Below, one piece after another: positions 1-7,620 of a DNA stretch of 64,000 bases. Position numbers and translations under genes: made by a program. The number at the start of each line of letters is the position of its first letter. Position 1 is the stretch's first letter. Below the pieces are notes generated by a model, which was not told the DNA's origin, ran no database searches, and saw only the letters and a list, made by a program, of their open reading frames with translations. The stretch is from CAZCSK01 sp964501265. Lineage in GTDB: Bacteria > Actinomycetota > CADDZG01 > JAHWKV01. The stretch is taken from assembly GCA_964501265.1 (NCBI GenBank), contig CAZCSK010000005.1:18167-82166 (forward strand), given 5' to 3'.

Positions 1-744
1 GCGGGGCCGTACATCAGGGACTACGGCTCGATCGTCACGTCCGGCCGACAGCTCAGCGAGGTGACTCCCCAGCGACCCGAGCGCTCGCTCCAAAGTCGTC
101 TTCGGAACTGCCGCCACATCCCCAATCGTTTTGAGGCCAAGGCGCTCGAGAGTAAGTTGCGTCACCTCGCCAACTCCCCAAAGGTTGCCGACTGACAATG
201 GGTGCAGAAACTTTTTAATGCCTCCTGCGTCGACCACGACAATGCCGTCCGGCTTCGCACGCTTTGAGGCGATTTTGGCCAGAAACTTGTTCGGCGCAAC
301 TCCCACCGAAACTACAAGCCCGGTTTGTCGGAACACCTGATCCTTTAACGCCTCGGCCAAGACCGGAGAACCCGGCCACATCCGCCGGGCGCCGGTGACA
401 TCAATGAACGCTTCATCAAGCGACAGAGGTTCCACCACAGGAGAAAAAGATTCGAAGACGGCTCGTACCTGTTGCGATATTTCTGTATAGGACTTGAAAT
501 CGGGCTGGATGAAAATGCCATTGGGACACAAACGTCTGGCGCGAGAAGTGGGCATGGCGGAGGTCACACCGAAACGGCGGGCCTCGTACGAGGCAGAAGT
601 CACGACCCCGCGCGACGAAGTGCCTCCTACGATTACTGGCTTTCCTTTGAGCTGCGGATCGCGAAGCGTCTCGACCGACGCGTAGAAGGCATCGAGGTCC
701 GCGTGCAGAATGGGGCTCGTCCAGTCTGATTCGGGGGGTCTCAA
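1..744 (-). CDS. dinB: DNA polymerase IV (Y-family), partial at left edge
   Basis: Low-fidelity Y-family polymerase for translesion synthesis. The visible N-terminal part carries the two catalytic motifs of the family: HADLDAFYASVE near the start and SLDEAFIDV about 110 residues in, both supplying metal-binding acidic residues. The GVAPNKFLAKIASKRAKPDG stretch and the helix-hairpin-helix-like part that follow are also typical of Pol IV. The gene runs off the left edge, so the little-finger domain and beta-clamp motif are not visible. The start is a TTG at 744 whose last two bases belong to the TGA of the upstream dnaE2 (TTGA overlap), so translation is probably coupled. Intact catalytic acids argue for an active Pol IV rather than the catalytically dead ImuB that usually accompanies DnaE2. 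Expected to be SOS-induced with its operon. Confidence 0.9.
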   Translation of the reverse strand, partial: MRPPESDWTSPILHADLDAFYASVETLRDPQLKGKPVIVGGTSSRGVVTSASYEARRFGVTSAMPTSRARRLCPNGIFIQPDFKSYTEISQQVRAVFESFSPVVEPLSLDEAFIDVTGARRMWPGSPVLAEALKDQVFRQTGLVVSVGVAPNKFLAKIASKRAKPDGIVVVDAGGIKKFLHPLSVGNLWGVGEVTQLTLERLGLKTIGDVAAVPKTTLERALGSLGSHLAELSAGRDDRAVVPDVRPR

Positions 745-3700
745 CGTCCCGCTGATCCCGAACTGGAGTACCACAATTTCCGGGAATTGTTAGCCGCCAG
801 ATCGATCACCTCCTCCGCCAAAATCGACACGCCTTTGGCGCCGGTGCGCCGCAACGTCCCTCTTACCGCGAGTATCCACCCGTCGAATACCAATCTTGCG
901 TACTTGCGCTGAGCCTCATCAAAAAAAGTTACGTCGGACTGGCCGGTGCCGTCCTCAAGTGTCAAAAACACAACTCGCTTTCCGGATTTGGTAGGTGGAG
1001 TTTGGGTTGCGACCTTCACGCCCGCCACCACCACTGTCGCTCCGCCTCTTAGGCTCCGCAACTCGCAGGCTTTGGTCCACCCCAAAGATTCGAGGCGAGA
1101 GGCGTAAAAGGAAATTAGATGCCTGGATGCGTCAAGGCCGGTTACTTCCAGCTCCGCAGACACCCGTTCGCGGGCCGAGTAGTCGGCGATTCCGGGCAGG
1201 CGAACCTGTTCGATCTCAAATAAGTCCAGTGATGTCTGTTCGGCCCTCTGGCGCTGTCGATCCGACCAGTTATGTTCGACTTCCCAAAAAAGCTCTCTTC
1301 GCGACGCCTTGCCTTTTACTCCGTCGAACGCCCCGCAATGAACGAGCGCCTCGGCGACGGAGCGAGAGACTTCGGCCCTCCTGCAAAAATCCCTGAAACT
1401 CCTCCACGGTCGCCCCTGGATGATCGAGTCGATCTCAGCGTCGGAAATACCTTTGACGTCCTGCAGCCCCAGCCGAATCCTCCACCCGGCCGCCGCACCT
1501 TCGAAGGTAGCTTGGTCGTTAGGGGTGGCTGAGCAACCATTTCCGACCAAGGTGGGGTGGGTCGTAGCTCCCTCGACGCAGTAAGCCGCCCAGGAGGCAT
1601 TCACATCCACCGGAAGAATCGGAACCCCGTGGGCCCGGGCGTCGGCCAAGATCGCCCGGCGGGGATACATACCGGGGTCGTGAGTCAAAACTCCGCAATA
1701 GAACTCGGCCGGATAATGAGTTTTTAGCCAGGCCGACTGATAGGTGGGAACAGCAAAGGCAGCGGCGTGAGCCTTGCAGAAACCAAACGATGCAAATGAA
1801 GCGATCTCACGCCAAATCTTCGACGCCACATCTTTCTTAAAGCCTCGCTCGACCGCCTTAGCGACGATTTCTGTTCCCACAGCATCGACCACTTCTACAT
1901 CGCCCGGCTTCATGGCATCCTCATCGCCCAAGCCGCCGCCCAAAGACCGGCGAATCTTGTCTGACTCTCCCAAAGTGCAACCGGTCAAAGCGCTGATCAC
2001 CCTCATCACCTGCTCGTGAAAGACGATCACACCCTTGGTCTCTTTCAAGATGGGCCGCAGCGATGGATGCTGGTATTCGGGATACTCCAGGCCCATCCTG
2101 CGATTCAAAAAGGGCCTGATCATGTCGGCCTTCATCGGCCCCGGCCGAAACAGCGATATATCGACGATCAAATCCTCGAACCGCTCGGGCTGGAACTTGC
2201 CCAGCAGTTCACGCTGACCGGGAGACTCGATCTGGAAACACCCCATGGTGCGAGAATCACGGATCAACTCGAAAGTTTGGGCATCATCGCGCGATATCTC
2301 ATCTATTGAGGGACGATGCCCTCGCACCCGTTCGATTTCGTCCAACGTATGGGCAAAACTGGAAAGCATCCGCACGCCGAGCACGTCGAGTTTGGCTATG
2401 CCAAGGGTTTCAACGTCGTCTTTGTCGAATTGGCTCATCAAGAATCCTTGAAACGATCGCTGCATCGGCATGAGGTCACCCAACTTGGAATCCGAAAGAA
2501 TCACGCCCGACGGATGCATCGCTAGATGGCGGGGATAGGAATCGAGTCGTGCGGCGAGATCGAACAGGGTCTCGAGTCGAGATGCGCCCAGATGCATACC
2601 GGCGACTTCCGGAAGCGACTCTAGAGCCTCAGGGATCGAACCGGCGGATACGTGGGGGAAGGCTTTGGCCACTGTGTCGATCTCGGTCTGACTGATCCCG
2701 AGGGCCTTGCCTACTTCCCGCAAGGCGGCGCGGGCCTTGAAGGTCTCCATCATCGCCACCATCGCGGTGCGCTCCCCGTAGGTGGAAAGGATGTAATCGT
2801 TCACTTCCTCCCGGCGGGCGGACTCAAAATCGATGTCGATGTCGGGAATCTCCCTGCGGTGGGAATTCATGAATCTTTCGAACACCAGGTCGTAGCGCAC
2901 AGGGTCGACATCGGATATCCCGAGCGCATAAGCCACCAACGACCCAGCCGCGCTCCCCCGGCATGCGCAGCGAATGCCCATGACCTTCTTCGCATGGTCG
3001 ACGATGTCGGCCACCAACACGAAGTACCCGCAAAACCCGCCCTTTCGGATCGTCTTCAGTTCGCTTTGAAGCCTGTCTTCGATGGGCCTCGTGACCTTGC
3101 AGTAACGGCGGGCCAGCCCTTCGAAACATCTGCGAGCAAGCGCGCCGGTGGAAGACAGACCGGCCTCGGCGGCGGGGTCGGGGAAGTGAAACTCCCCGAG
3201 CGCAAACTCATAACCGCATTGGTCGGCCACCCACCTTGCACCCTCAATCGCCTCCGGCGTGTGCAGCTCGGCCATTTGCTCGGGAGATTTCAGCCAGTAC
3301 TCAATGTTTCGTCGAGGAACTGTCTGTTTGGTGAGTGGAACGATTTTACGTATGCATTCGAGGACATCGTGGACCACGGCGTCTTTGGGAGTGACGTAAT
3401 GGACGTTGTTCGTAGCAACAGTCCTTAGTTGCAACGAAGCGGCGAGTTTGGTGAGCCTTGCCGTTCGAAGGACATCGCCTTCAAGGAGATGATTAGTGAT
3501 TTCGATTGCGAAACGCTCGGGTCCAAACACATCCAACCAGCGGCGTGTCGCGGCCAGCGCAAGGTCGCGTTGACCGATAGACAAAAGCCACGGGATCTCG
3601 CCTCGTTCGCAACCGCTAAGTGCAATCAGACCCTCAGAGTGTTTCGCCAAGGAGTCGAAAGTAGTGCGCGGTCTTACCCCCGGCGCGAGAGATTGGCTTC

Positions 3701-4004
3701 TTTGATCAAGGTGCATCGAGGTGACGAGCTTGCAAAGGTTCGACCAGCCTTTAGCGTTTTGAGTCAGAAGGGTGACGTGATAGCCGTCTCCCCACTCGAG
3801 TTCGGCCCCCAGGATCGGACGTATGCCTGCTTCTTTACAAGCAAGCGTGAAGCGGACGGCGCCGTACATGCCATCGTGATCGGTGAGCGCGAGCGCATCC
3901 ATCCCCATGGCAACGGCGGACTGAGCAAGGTCTTCCACGCGGGCAGCGCCCTCGCGCAGCGAGTAATTCGAGTGAACATGAAGGTGGACGAAGCGCGCGG
4001 TCAT
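741..4004 (-). CDS. dnaE2: Error-prone DNA polymerase III alpha subunit, DnaE2 type
   Basis: C-family polymerase used for damage-induced mutagenesis. The 1087 residues match the DnaE2 length (about 1080) rather than replicative DnaE1 (about 1170). An N-terminal PHP domain begins VHLHVHSNYSLREGA and carries LTDHDGMYG. The polymerase core contains the PDIDIDFE catalytic aspartates and the GVIVFHEQVMR and FGFCKAHAAAFA motifs. A C-terminal OB fold (FLTLEDGTGQSDVTFF) ends the protein. It is the second gene of an apparent DUF6504-dnaE2-dinB operon and its TGA stop overlaps the dinB TTG start. LexA-type boxes lie upstream of the first gene. A housekeeping role is possible if no other dnaE exists in the genome, but length and C-terminal layout favour DnaE2. 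Confidence 0.88.
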   Translation of the reverse strand: MTARFVHLHVHSNYSLREGAARVEDLAQSAVAMGMDALALTDHDGMYGAVRFTLACKEAGIRPILGAELEWGDGYHVTLLTQNAKGWSNLCKLVTSMHLDQRSQSLAPGVRPRTTFDSLAKHSEGLIALSGCERGEIPWLLSIGQRDLALAATRRWLDVFGPERFAIEITNHLLEGDVLRTARLTKLAASLQLRTVATNNVHYVTPKDAVVHDVLECIRKIVPLTKQTVPRRNIEYWLKSPEQMAELHTPEAIEGARWVADQCGYEFALGEFHFPDPAAEAGLSSTGALARRCFEGLARRYCKVTRPIEDRLQSELKTIRKGGFCGYFVLVADIVDHAKKVMGIRCACRGSAAGSLVAYALGISDVDPVRYDLVFERFMNSHRREIPDIDIDFESARREEVNDYILSTYGERTAMVAMMETFKARAALREVGKALGISQTEIDTVAKAFPHVSAGSIPEALESLPEVAGMHLGASRLETLFDLAARLDSYPRHLAMHPSGVILSDSKLGDLMPMQRSFQGFLMSQFDKDDVETLGIAKLDVLGVRMLSSFAHTLDEIERVRGHRPSIDEISRDDAQTFELIRDSRTMGCFQIESPGQRELLGKFQPERFEDLIVDISLFRPGPMKADMIRPFLNRRMGLEYPEYQHPSLRPILKETKGVIVFHEQVMRVISALTGCTLGESDKIRRSLGGGLGDEDAMKPGDVEVVDAVGTEIVAKAVERGFKKDVASKIWREIASFASFGFCKAHAAAFAVPTYQSAWLKTHYPAEFYCGVLTHDPGMYPRRAILADARAHGVPILPVDVNASWAAYCVEGATTHPTLVGNGCSATPNDQATFEGAAAGWRIRLGLQDVKGISDAEIDSIIQGRPWRSFRDFCRRAEVSRSVAEALVHCGAFDGVKGKASRRELFWEVEHNWSDRQRQRAEQTSLDLFEIEQVRLPGIADYSARERVSAELEVTGLDASRHLISFYASRLESLGWTKACELRSLRGGATVVVAGVKVATQTPPTKSGKRVVFLTLEDGTGQSDVTFFDEAQRKYARLVFDGWILAVRGTLRRTGAKGVSILAEEVIDLAANNSRKLWYSSSGSAGR

Positions 4005-4040
4005 CTAAGCCTTGCTTGATCACTTGGGGATTTAGGAGAG

Positions 4041-4095
4041 TGACGAGCGCCCGAAGCGGGAGCGCACGGAGAGAGCTAACTCCGGGCGCTCGTCA
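4041..4095 (-). other. Intercistronic hairpin between DUF6504 gene and dnaE2
   Basis: A perfect 13-bp inverted repeat (tgacgagcgcccg / cgggcgctcgtca, arms 4041-4053 and 4083-4095) begins at the stop codon of the DUF6504 gene and ends about 35 bases before dnaE2. No T-run follows on the minus strand, so it is not a standard intrinsic terminator. It could stabilise or process the operon mRNA or attenuate dnaE2 expression; this is inference. Confidence 0.55.
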
Positions 4096-4371
4096 ATCCC
4101 ACACCCTGGCCAGCCGCCATCGCGGCCGACCACGTCCGGCGAGCCGGTCGAGACGCAGGTCATAAGTTCCACCCTCGGCTTCGACCCGGAAGCATTCATG
4201 GTCCTGGGCGCGCTGCGGATCCCAGGCGCCTCCTGCTTCCCGCCAGTACTTGAGCAACCGGCCTACCGCATACCGGCGCCCACGCCAGCTGAAAGCGACG
4301 GGACCCATGCCCCGCAGGCCCTCTGCTTCAATGACCTCCACCTCGATCGGCTCGTCGTACCTTTTTGACAT
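4093..4371 (-). CDS. DUF6504 family protein, first gene of the SOS operon
   Basis: Small protein of 92 residues, rich in Trp and Arg, resembling the actinobacterial DUF6504 family often found near dnaE2 and Y-family polymerase genes. The visible pattern is FSWRGRRYAVGRLLKYWREA in the middle and WRLARVWD at the C-terminus, suggesting a compact beta-rich fold. No catalytic motif is evident. It is the first gene behind a promoter that overlaps LexA-type boxes, and is followed by a hairpin and dnaE2. The context points to an accessory role in damage-induced DNA synthesis, but its biochemical function is unknown. The family assignment is from memory of its sequence pattern and context. Confidence 0.7.
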   Translation of the reverse strand: MSKRYDEPIEVEVIEAEGLRGMGPVAFSWRGRRYAVGRLLKYWREAGGAWDPQRAQDHECFRVEAEGGTYDLRLDRLAGRGRPRWRLARVWD

Positions 4372-4380
4372 TTTTTCTCC

Positions 4381-4435
4381 CGAACATCTGTTCGTAGGGG
4401 AAAGTAACCGTACACCTGTTCGATTCGCATGTCAA
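4381..4435 (-). promoter_or_regulatory. SOS promoter with two LexA-type boxes
   Basis: Box 1 at 4381-4394 is a perfect CGAAC-ATCT-GTTCG. Box 2 at 4409-4422 is CGTAC-ACCT-GTTCG, with one mismatch in the left half. On the minus strand a TTGACA (-35, 4435-4430), a 17-base spacer and TACGGT (-10, 4412-4407) form a good sigma-70 promoter. Box 2 sits on the spacer and -10, and box 1 just downstream, so LexA binding would block the polymerase. The consensus is that of Gram-positive LexA (CGAAC-N4-GTTCG). Confidence 0.88.
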
Positions 4436-4464
4436 TAAGAAAGCCCAGGAATCTATAAAAACTA

Positions 4465-4492
4465 GAAAAGCCCCCAGATCGGGGGCCTTTAA
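4465..4492 (-). terminator. Intrinsic terminator after the sigma-factor operon
   Basis: A GCCCCC / GGGGGC stem with a five-base loop is flanked by A-rich sequence on the left and TTT on the right. Read on the minus strand it is followed by TTTTCTAGTTTTT, a good U-tract. It lies just downstream of the gene ending at 4509. Confidence 0.8.
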
Positions 4493-4508
4493 TGGATCTG
4501 AAAGGTTC

Positions 4509-5078
4509 TTATTCGCCCGGTACCGGTGGTCCTCTACCGTGGTCTGGCTGCGGATCGGTCACTGTATCGGTCACGGTGGACGTCGGTGGATTGCTGGGCT
4601 GGCTGCCTTCCGAGCCGCGATTCTGATTCGCTGCGTCGGAAACGGCGTCACCCTTATCTTTGCCTGAGTCAAATTCCTGATCAAGAACGCCGTGAACGTC
4701 CTCGCTTACGCTCTTGTCCCCGCCCTGACCGGCGTCGACGGAGTTTTCGTTGCGATGGGCATCGGATGCGGGAAGAGTAAAGCCTGCCTTGGCAGCAGCG
4801 TCCGAAAGGGCATTTTGCACTGCATCGGGCAGAGCCCCTGCATAAGCCAGACCCCCAAAAGCGCCGGTCGCCAGCACCGCTGCTGCGGCAATACGAGCCG
4901 CGCGACGCCGAGCAACAGCGGGGCGTTTGGCCACGCTCATCACTTGGGCAAGGTGAGTCTGGCGAGCACCATCGCTGGGCTCAGATACAAAAGCTTGGCG
5001 AACTCGTCCGACCAAAGCCTCAAGATCGGAATCTGATGCGATCAGCCGGTCGAATTCCTCGTCGCGGTTTTTCTTCAT
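4509..5078 (-). CDS. Single-pass membrane protein encoded with the ECF sigma factor (anti-sigma-like)
   Basis: A protein of 189 residues. The N-terminal 60 residues are charged (MKKNRDEEFDRLI) and cytoplasmic-looking. An Arg-rich stretch (RRRAARIA) then leads into one hydrophobic helix (about AAAAVLATGAFGGLAYAGAL). The C-terminal half is low-complexity, acidic and Ser/Pro-rich and presumably lies outside the membrane. Position immediately after the sigma gene and this topology suggest a regulator of that sigma factor, although no zinc-binding anti-sigma motif (HxxxCxxC) is present. The ATG at 5078 was chosen because it follows the sigma stop at 5083; a GTG at 5099 is an alternative. Neither start has a clear ribosome site. 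Confidence 0.65.
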   Translation of the reverse strand: MKKNRDEEFDRLIASDSDLEALVGRVRQAFVSEPSDGARQTHLAQVMSVAKRPAVARRRAARIAAAAVLATGAFGGLAYAGALPDAVQNALSDAAAKAGFTLPASDAHRNENSVDAGQGGDKSVSEDVHGVLDQEFDSGKDKGDAVSDAANQNRGSEGSQPSNPPTSTVTDTVTDPQPDHGRGPPVPGE

Positions 5079-5082
5079 TTGA

Positions 5083-5643
5083 CTACTTAAGCGCCCCACG
5101 AGAGCGAAAGGGTACGCCTTCAGGAGAAATTTCTTTTCTCAGGGCCTCCAGGCCCCGTCGCTGTAGGGCTTGAACTGCCCCCGGACGCTTACCAAGAATC
5201 CGGGCGATCTCACTCACTCCGAGCTCCGCCACTATGCGCAGAAGCAAGACATCGCGCTGGTCGATGGTGAGCGACGAGATCGCTCGTTTGACCTCCTCAT
5301 CCGACATTCGCTGGAGGGCCTCTTCTGCGACGTCGCCTCCGGCTCGGACAGCAAGAGCCTCCTCCCCTACGGTAGAAGGGCGTCTCTTGCGCTTGCGGAA
5401 GTCGTCCATCAAGCGGTGGTGGGCGATGGTGAAAACCCAAGATCGAAAATCCGGTTCCGTGCCAGTAAAGCGGCGGATGTCCCTCACCACTTGAAGAAAG
5501 ACTTCACCCGTGACATCCTCTGGGTCATCGGCTCCTCTCGCACGACAAAACCCGAGCACGGAGGGGGCCAGCCAGTCGTAAATATGCTCCCACGCCCTCT
5601 CATCGCCGCTGCGAGCCCCTGTGAGGGCAGCTTCAAATTCCAT
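5083..5643 (-). CDS. ECF-type RNA polymerase sigma factor (sigma-70 family)
   Basis: Alternative sigma factor of 186 residues with the two-domain ECF layout. Region 2 covers roughly residues 10-85, with the FRSWVFTIAHHRLMDDFRK motif at its end. Region 4 covers about 110-170, with LTIDQRDVLLLRIVAELGVS and the helix-turn-helix IARILGKRPGAVQALQRRGL. The downstream gene starts within a few bases of the stop and encodes a membrane protein that may sense a signal for it. A terminator closes this two-gene unit. The regulon cannot be predicted from this sequence. Confidence 0.9.
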   Translation of the reverse strand: MEFEAALTGARSGDERAWEHIYDWLAPSVLGFCRARGADDPEDVTGEVFLQVVRDIRRFTGTEPDFRSWVFTIAHHRLMDDFRKRKRRPSTVGEEALAVRAGGDVAEEALQRMSDEEVKRAISSLTIDQRDVLLLRIVAELGVSEIARILGKRPGAVQALQRRGLEALRKEISPEGVPFRSRGALK

Positions 5644-5757
5644 GTTGAAACCCTAACCCGGCAACCATTCCAAAATTATTGGGGGTCAGCCCTCCCGGAG
5701 TTTAGAGAGAAGTCGTGAGTGGCCGGCCCCAGGGCAAGTTGATCAGCTCGGTATCAC

Positions 5758-6096
5758 TTAAGGATCTACTAGCGCCAGAATCTTCGCAGTGGCTTCCTCT
5801 ATCACGCCATCAGGCGCGGGGCATAACCGCTCAGCCTTGCGAACGCGCCAATCGAGGCTCTTGACTTGGTCGCACAGGACAGCCCCGGTTGCTTTGGATC
5901 CCTTGGGAATCTCGACTTCGAACGGATACCCCTTGACGTTGGAAGTGATAGGGCAAAAGAGAGCGAGCCCAACCTTGCGGTTGTACGCCTTCGGTGAAAT
6001 AACCAGGGCGGGTCTACGCCCGGCCTGCTCGTGTCCAGTCCGTGGATCGAAGTGCAACCAAACGATGTCACCTCGATCCGGCGCGTACTGGGCCAC
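5758..6096 (-). CDS. mazF: MazF/PemK-family endoribonuclease toxin
   Basis: Probable sequence-specific mRNA interferase of 112 residues. The N-terminus has the family hallmark RGDIVWLHFDPRTGHEQAGR, followed by RPALVISPKAYN and, further on, CPITSNVKGYPFEV, the usual SH3-like barrel motifs. The TGAVLCDQVKSLDWR segment contains the conserved serine/aspartate-type position. It starts with GTG at 6096, which overlaps the TAG stop of the antitoxin gene by one base (TAGTG), so toxin synthesis depends on antitoxin translation. Autoregulation by the MazE/MazF complex is expected from the family. Confidence 0.9.
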   Translation of the reverse strand: MAQYAPDRGDIVWLHFDPRTGHEQAGRRPALVISPKAYNRKVGLALFCPITSNVKGYPFEVEIPKGSKATGAVLCDQVKSLDWRVRKAERLCPAPDGVIEEATAKILALVDP

Positions 6097-6335
6097 TACC
6101 AGACCTCTCGCCCGACTGGCGACCCTGATTCGACTGCATCGTGAACATTCTTCGCCGTGATCGCCTTGACGAGTGAGGCTAGGTCGTACCGCCTCCGAAG
6201 GGGCCGAATAACTAATTCGTTGCCCTCGACGGCGATGTCCACTATGGAGCCAGCCTTGACCTGGGTTTCTTCGGCGAATGCCTTAGGGATTCGAAGCCCG
6301 AGACTATTTCCCCATCGCTGTATTTTCGTGTGCAT
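6096..6335 (-). CDS. mazE: MazE-like antitoxin (AbrB/SpoVT fold)
   Basis: Antitoxin of 79 residues for the adjacent MazF. The N-terminus MHTKIQRWGNSLGLRIPKAF is the swapped-hairpin AbrB DNA-binding fold of MazE, and EGNELVIRP completes it. The acidic C-terminal tail would wrap the toxin. The ATG at 6335 was preferred over one 30 bases upstream because homologues begin MHxKIQ and an AGAGCAGG ribosome site precedes it. Just upstream lies AT-rich sequence (TATAGT, TATAC) that likely holds the promoter and operator. Confidence 0.88.
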   Translation of the reverse strand: MHTKIQRWGNSLGLRIPKAFAEETQVKAGSIVDIAVEGNELVIRPLRRRYDLASLVKAITAKNVHDAVESGSPVGREVW

Positions 6336-6470
6336 CCTGCTCTCCCAAAGCTCTAGGATATACATTGACTATACATACGGCGATGGAGCATGTCCAGTTC
6401 GCACGAAGCTTTAGGCGCTTAAGCAGCTAGCTTACGACGGACCCCTCAGGGAACGTGACGAAGATCGCTC

Positions 6471-6770
6471 TTAGAAGAAGCCGAGGGCCGATCGAGCGAA
6501 GTCGCTCATGCGGTCGGGACCCCAGGGAGGGGTCATGGTTAGTTCCGTAGTTACGCTCGACAGCCCCTCAATGCCGGTAAGAGCATCGCGAATATCGGTC
6601 TCGATCTGGGCCCCCGCGGGGCACCCCATCGACGTAAGCGTGAACAGGACGTGCGCGTCGCCGTCGGCAACCTTAACGTCGTAGATGAGGCCCAGGTCGA
6701 CGATGTTGATCCCAATCTCGGGATCTACAACGACCTTTAGGGCCTCACGTAGTTCCTCTTCTGTTTGCAT
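6471..6770 (-). CDS. DUF59/MIP18 family Fe-S cluster assembly factor (SufT/PaaD-like)
   Basis: A 99-residue stand-alone DUF59 domain. It shows the conserved VVDPEIGINIVDLGLIYDV at the start, TSMGCPAG with the single conserved cysteine around residue 50, and MTPPWGPDRMSD at the end. Proteins of this family help deliver iron-sulfur clusters to target enzymes. The gene lies 1 base downstream of the amidohydrolase gene, and with cax they form a tight three-gene set. The client protein is not identifiable from context, although the window encodes several Fe-S proteins (IspG, IspH, ThiC). Confidence 0.88.
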   Translation of the reverse strand: MQTEEELREALKVVVDPEIGINIVDLGLIYDVKVADGDAHVLFTLTSMGCPAGAQIETDIRDALTGIEGLSSVTTELTMTPPWGPDRMSDFARSALGFF

Positions 6771-6771
6771 G

Positions 6772-7620
6772 TCAACTCAGTGTAAACCCCAGAAGGGCTT
6801 CTGCATTGCCGAACAGAACCCGCTGCGCGGCTTCGGGGGGAATCCCTAGTTGATCGAACTCCTCGAGGCAGCGCGCGGGATGCAGGAACGGGTAGTCACT
6901 TCCCCACAGAAACTGCTTACTGAGCCGGCCCCCCATCTCCTTCACAACCTCAGCCGGGATATAGCGGGGCGCCCAACCTGAGATGTCGAGATAAACATTG
7001 GTCTTGTGAAGGGCCATGGCAATCGCTTCGGTGTGCCAGGGCCAGCCGAAGTGAGCCATCACGATTTTCAGGTTCGGGAAGCGCGCGGCGACCGGGTCGA
7101 GCAGAATCGGGCGGGCAAAGTCGATGCGTATTCCCTGGCCCCCCGGAGTTCCCGCCCCGATCCCAGATGTCCCCGTGTGAAAGATGCACACGGCTCCGAG
7201 TTCTTCAGCGGCAGCCCAAAGCTCGAAAAACCGCTCATCGCCAGGATCGAAGTTCTGCATGGACGGATGAAACTTGCCGCCCTTCATGCCGAGTTGCTTG
7301 ATGCTGCGACTCAACTCCTCGGCGGCATTCGGTTTATGCGGATCTATTCCAGCGAAAGCAACGAATCGATCCGGGTATCGGGCCGCGGTGGCGGCAACGT
7401 CGTCGTTAGAAAGCGGGGGACGCCCTGTGAAGGTCTCGGCATCCCAGCCGAGCAGAACGCCGACGATGTCCAGGGCTGCGAACTCATTCGCAAGCTGTTC
7501 CATTGTCTTCAGTTCCACTTTTGCGCGAAAGTACCGCTCGGCGCTTTCGCGGTAGGGCCCCATGCTGCCCTCAATCCACTCCTTTGTGGGCAGGTGTACG
7601 TGAAAATCGATCGCCCTCAT
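6772..7620 (-). CDS. Amidohydrolase-family (amidohydrolase_2) metal-dependent hydrolase
   Basis: A 282-residue TIM-barrel hydrolase or decarboxylase of the amidohydrolase_2 group. Metal-site motifs are visible: IDFHVHLP at the N-terminus (HxH), FHTGTSG with His near residue 150, MAHFGWPW with His around 190, and WGSDYPF with the catalytic Asp near 240. This group includes decarboxylases acting on aromatic acids and lactone hydrolases, and the substrate cannot be named. The start overlaps the stop of cax by four bases (ATGA). Confidence 0.85.
   Translation of the reverse strand: MRAIDFHVHLPTKEWIEGSMGPYRESAERYFRAKVELKTMEQLANEFAALDIVGVLLGWDAETFTGRPPLSNDDVAATAARYPDRFVAFAGIDPHKPNAAEELSRSIKQLGMKGGKFHPSMQNFDPGDERFFELWAAAEELGAVCIFHTGTSGIGAGTPGGQGIRIDFARPILLDPVAARFPNLKIVMAHFGWPWHTEAIAMALHKTNVYLDISGWAPRYIPAEVVKEMGGRLSKQFLWGSDYPFLHPARCLEEFDQLGIPPEAAQRVLFGNAEALLGFTLS

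Noticed and set aside
1..744. ImuB as identity for the Y-family gene next to dnaE2
   Set aside because: The catalytic motifs HADLDAFYASVE and SLDEAFIDV are intact, which fits active Pol IV; ImuB proteins lack these acids.
2652..3428. Plus-strand reading frame of 258 residues within dnaE2
   Set aside because: It is antisense to a clear polymerase gene and has no recognisable family features.
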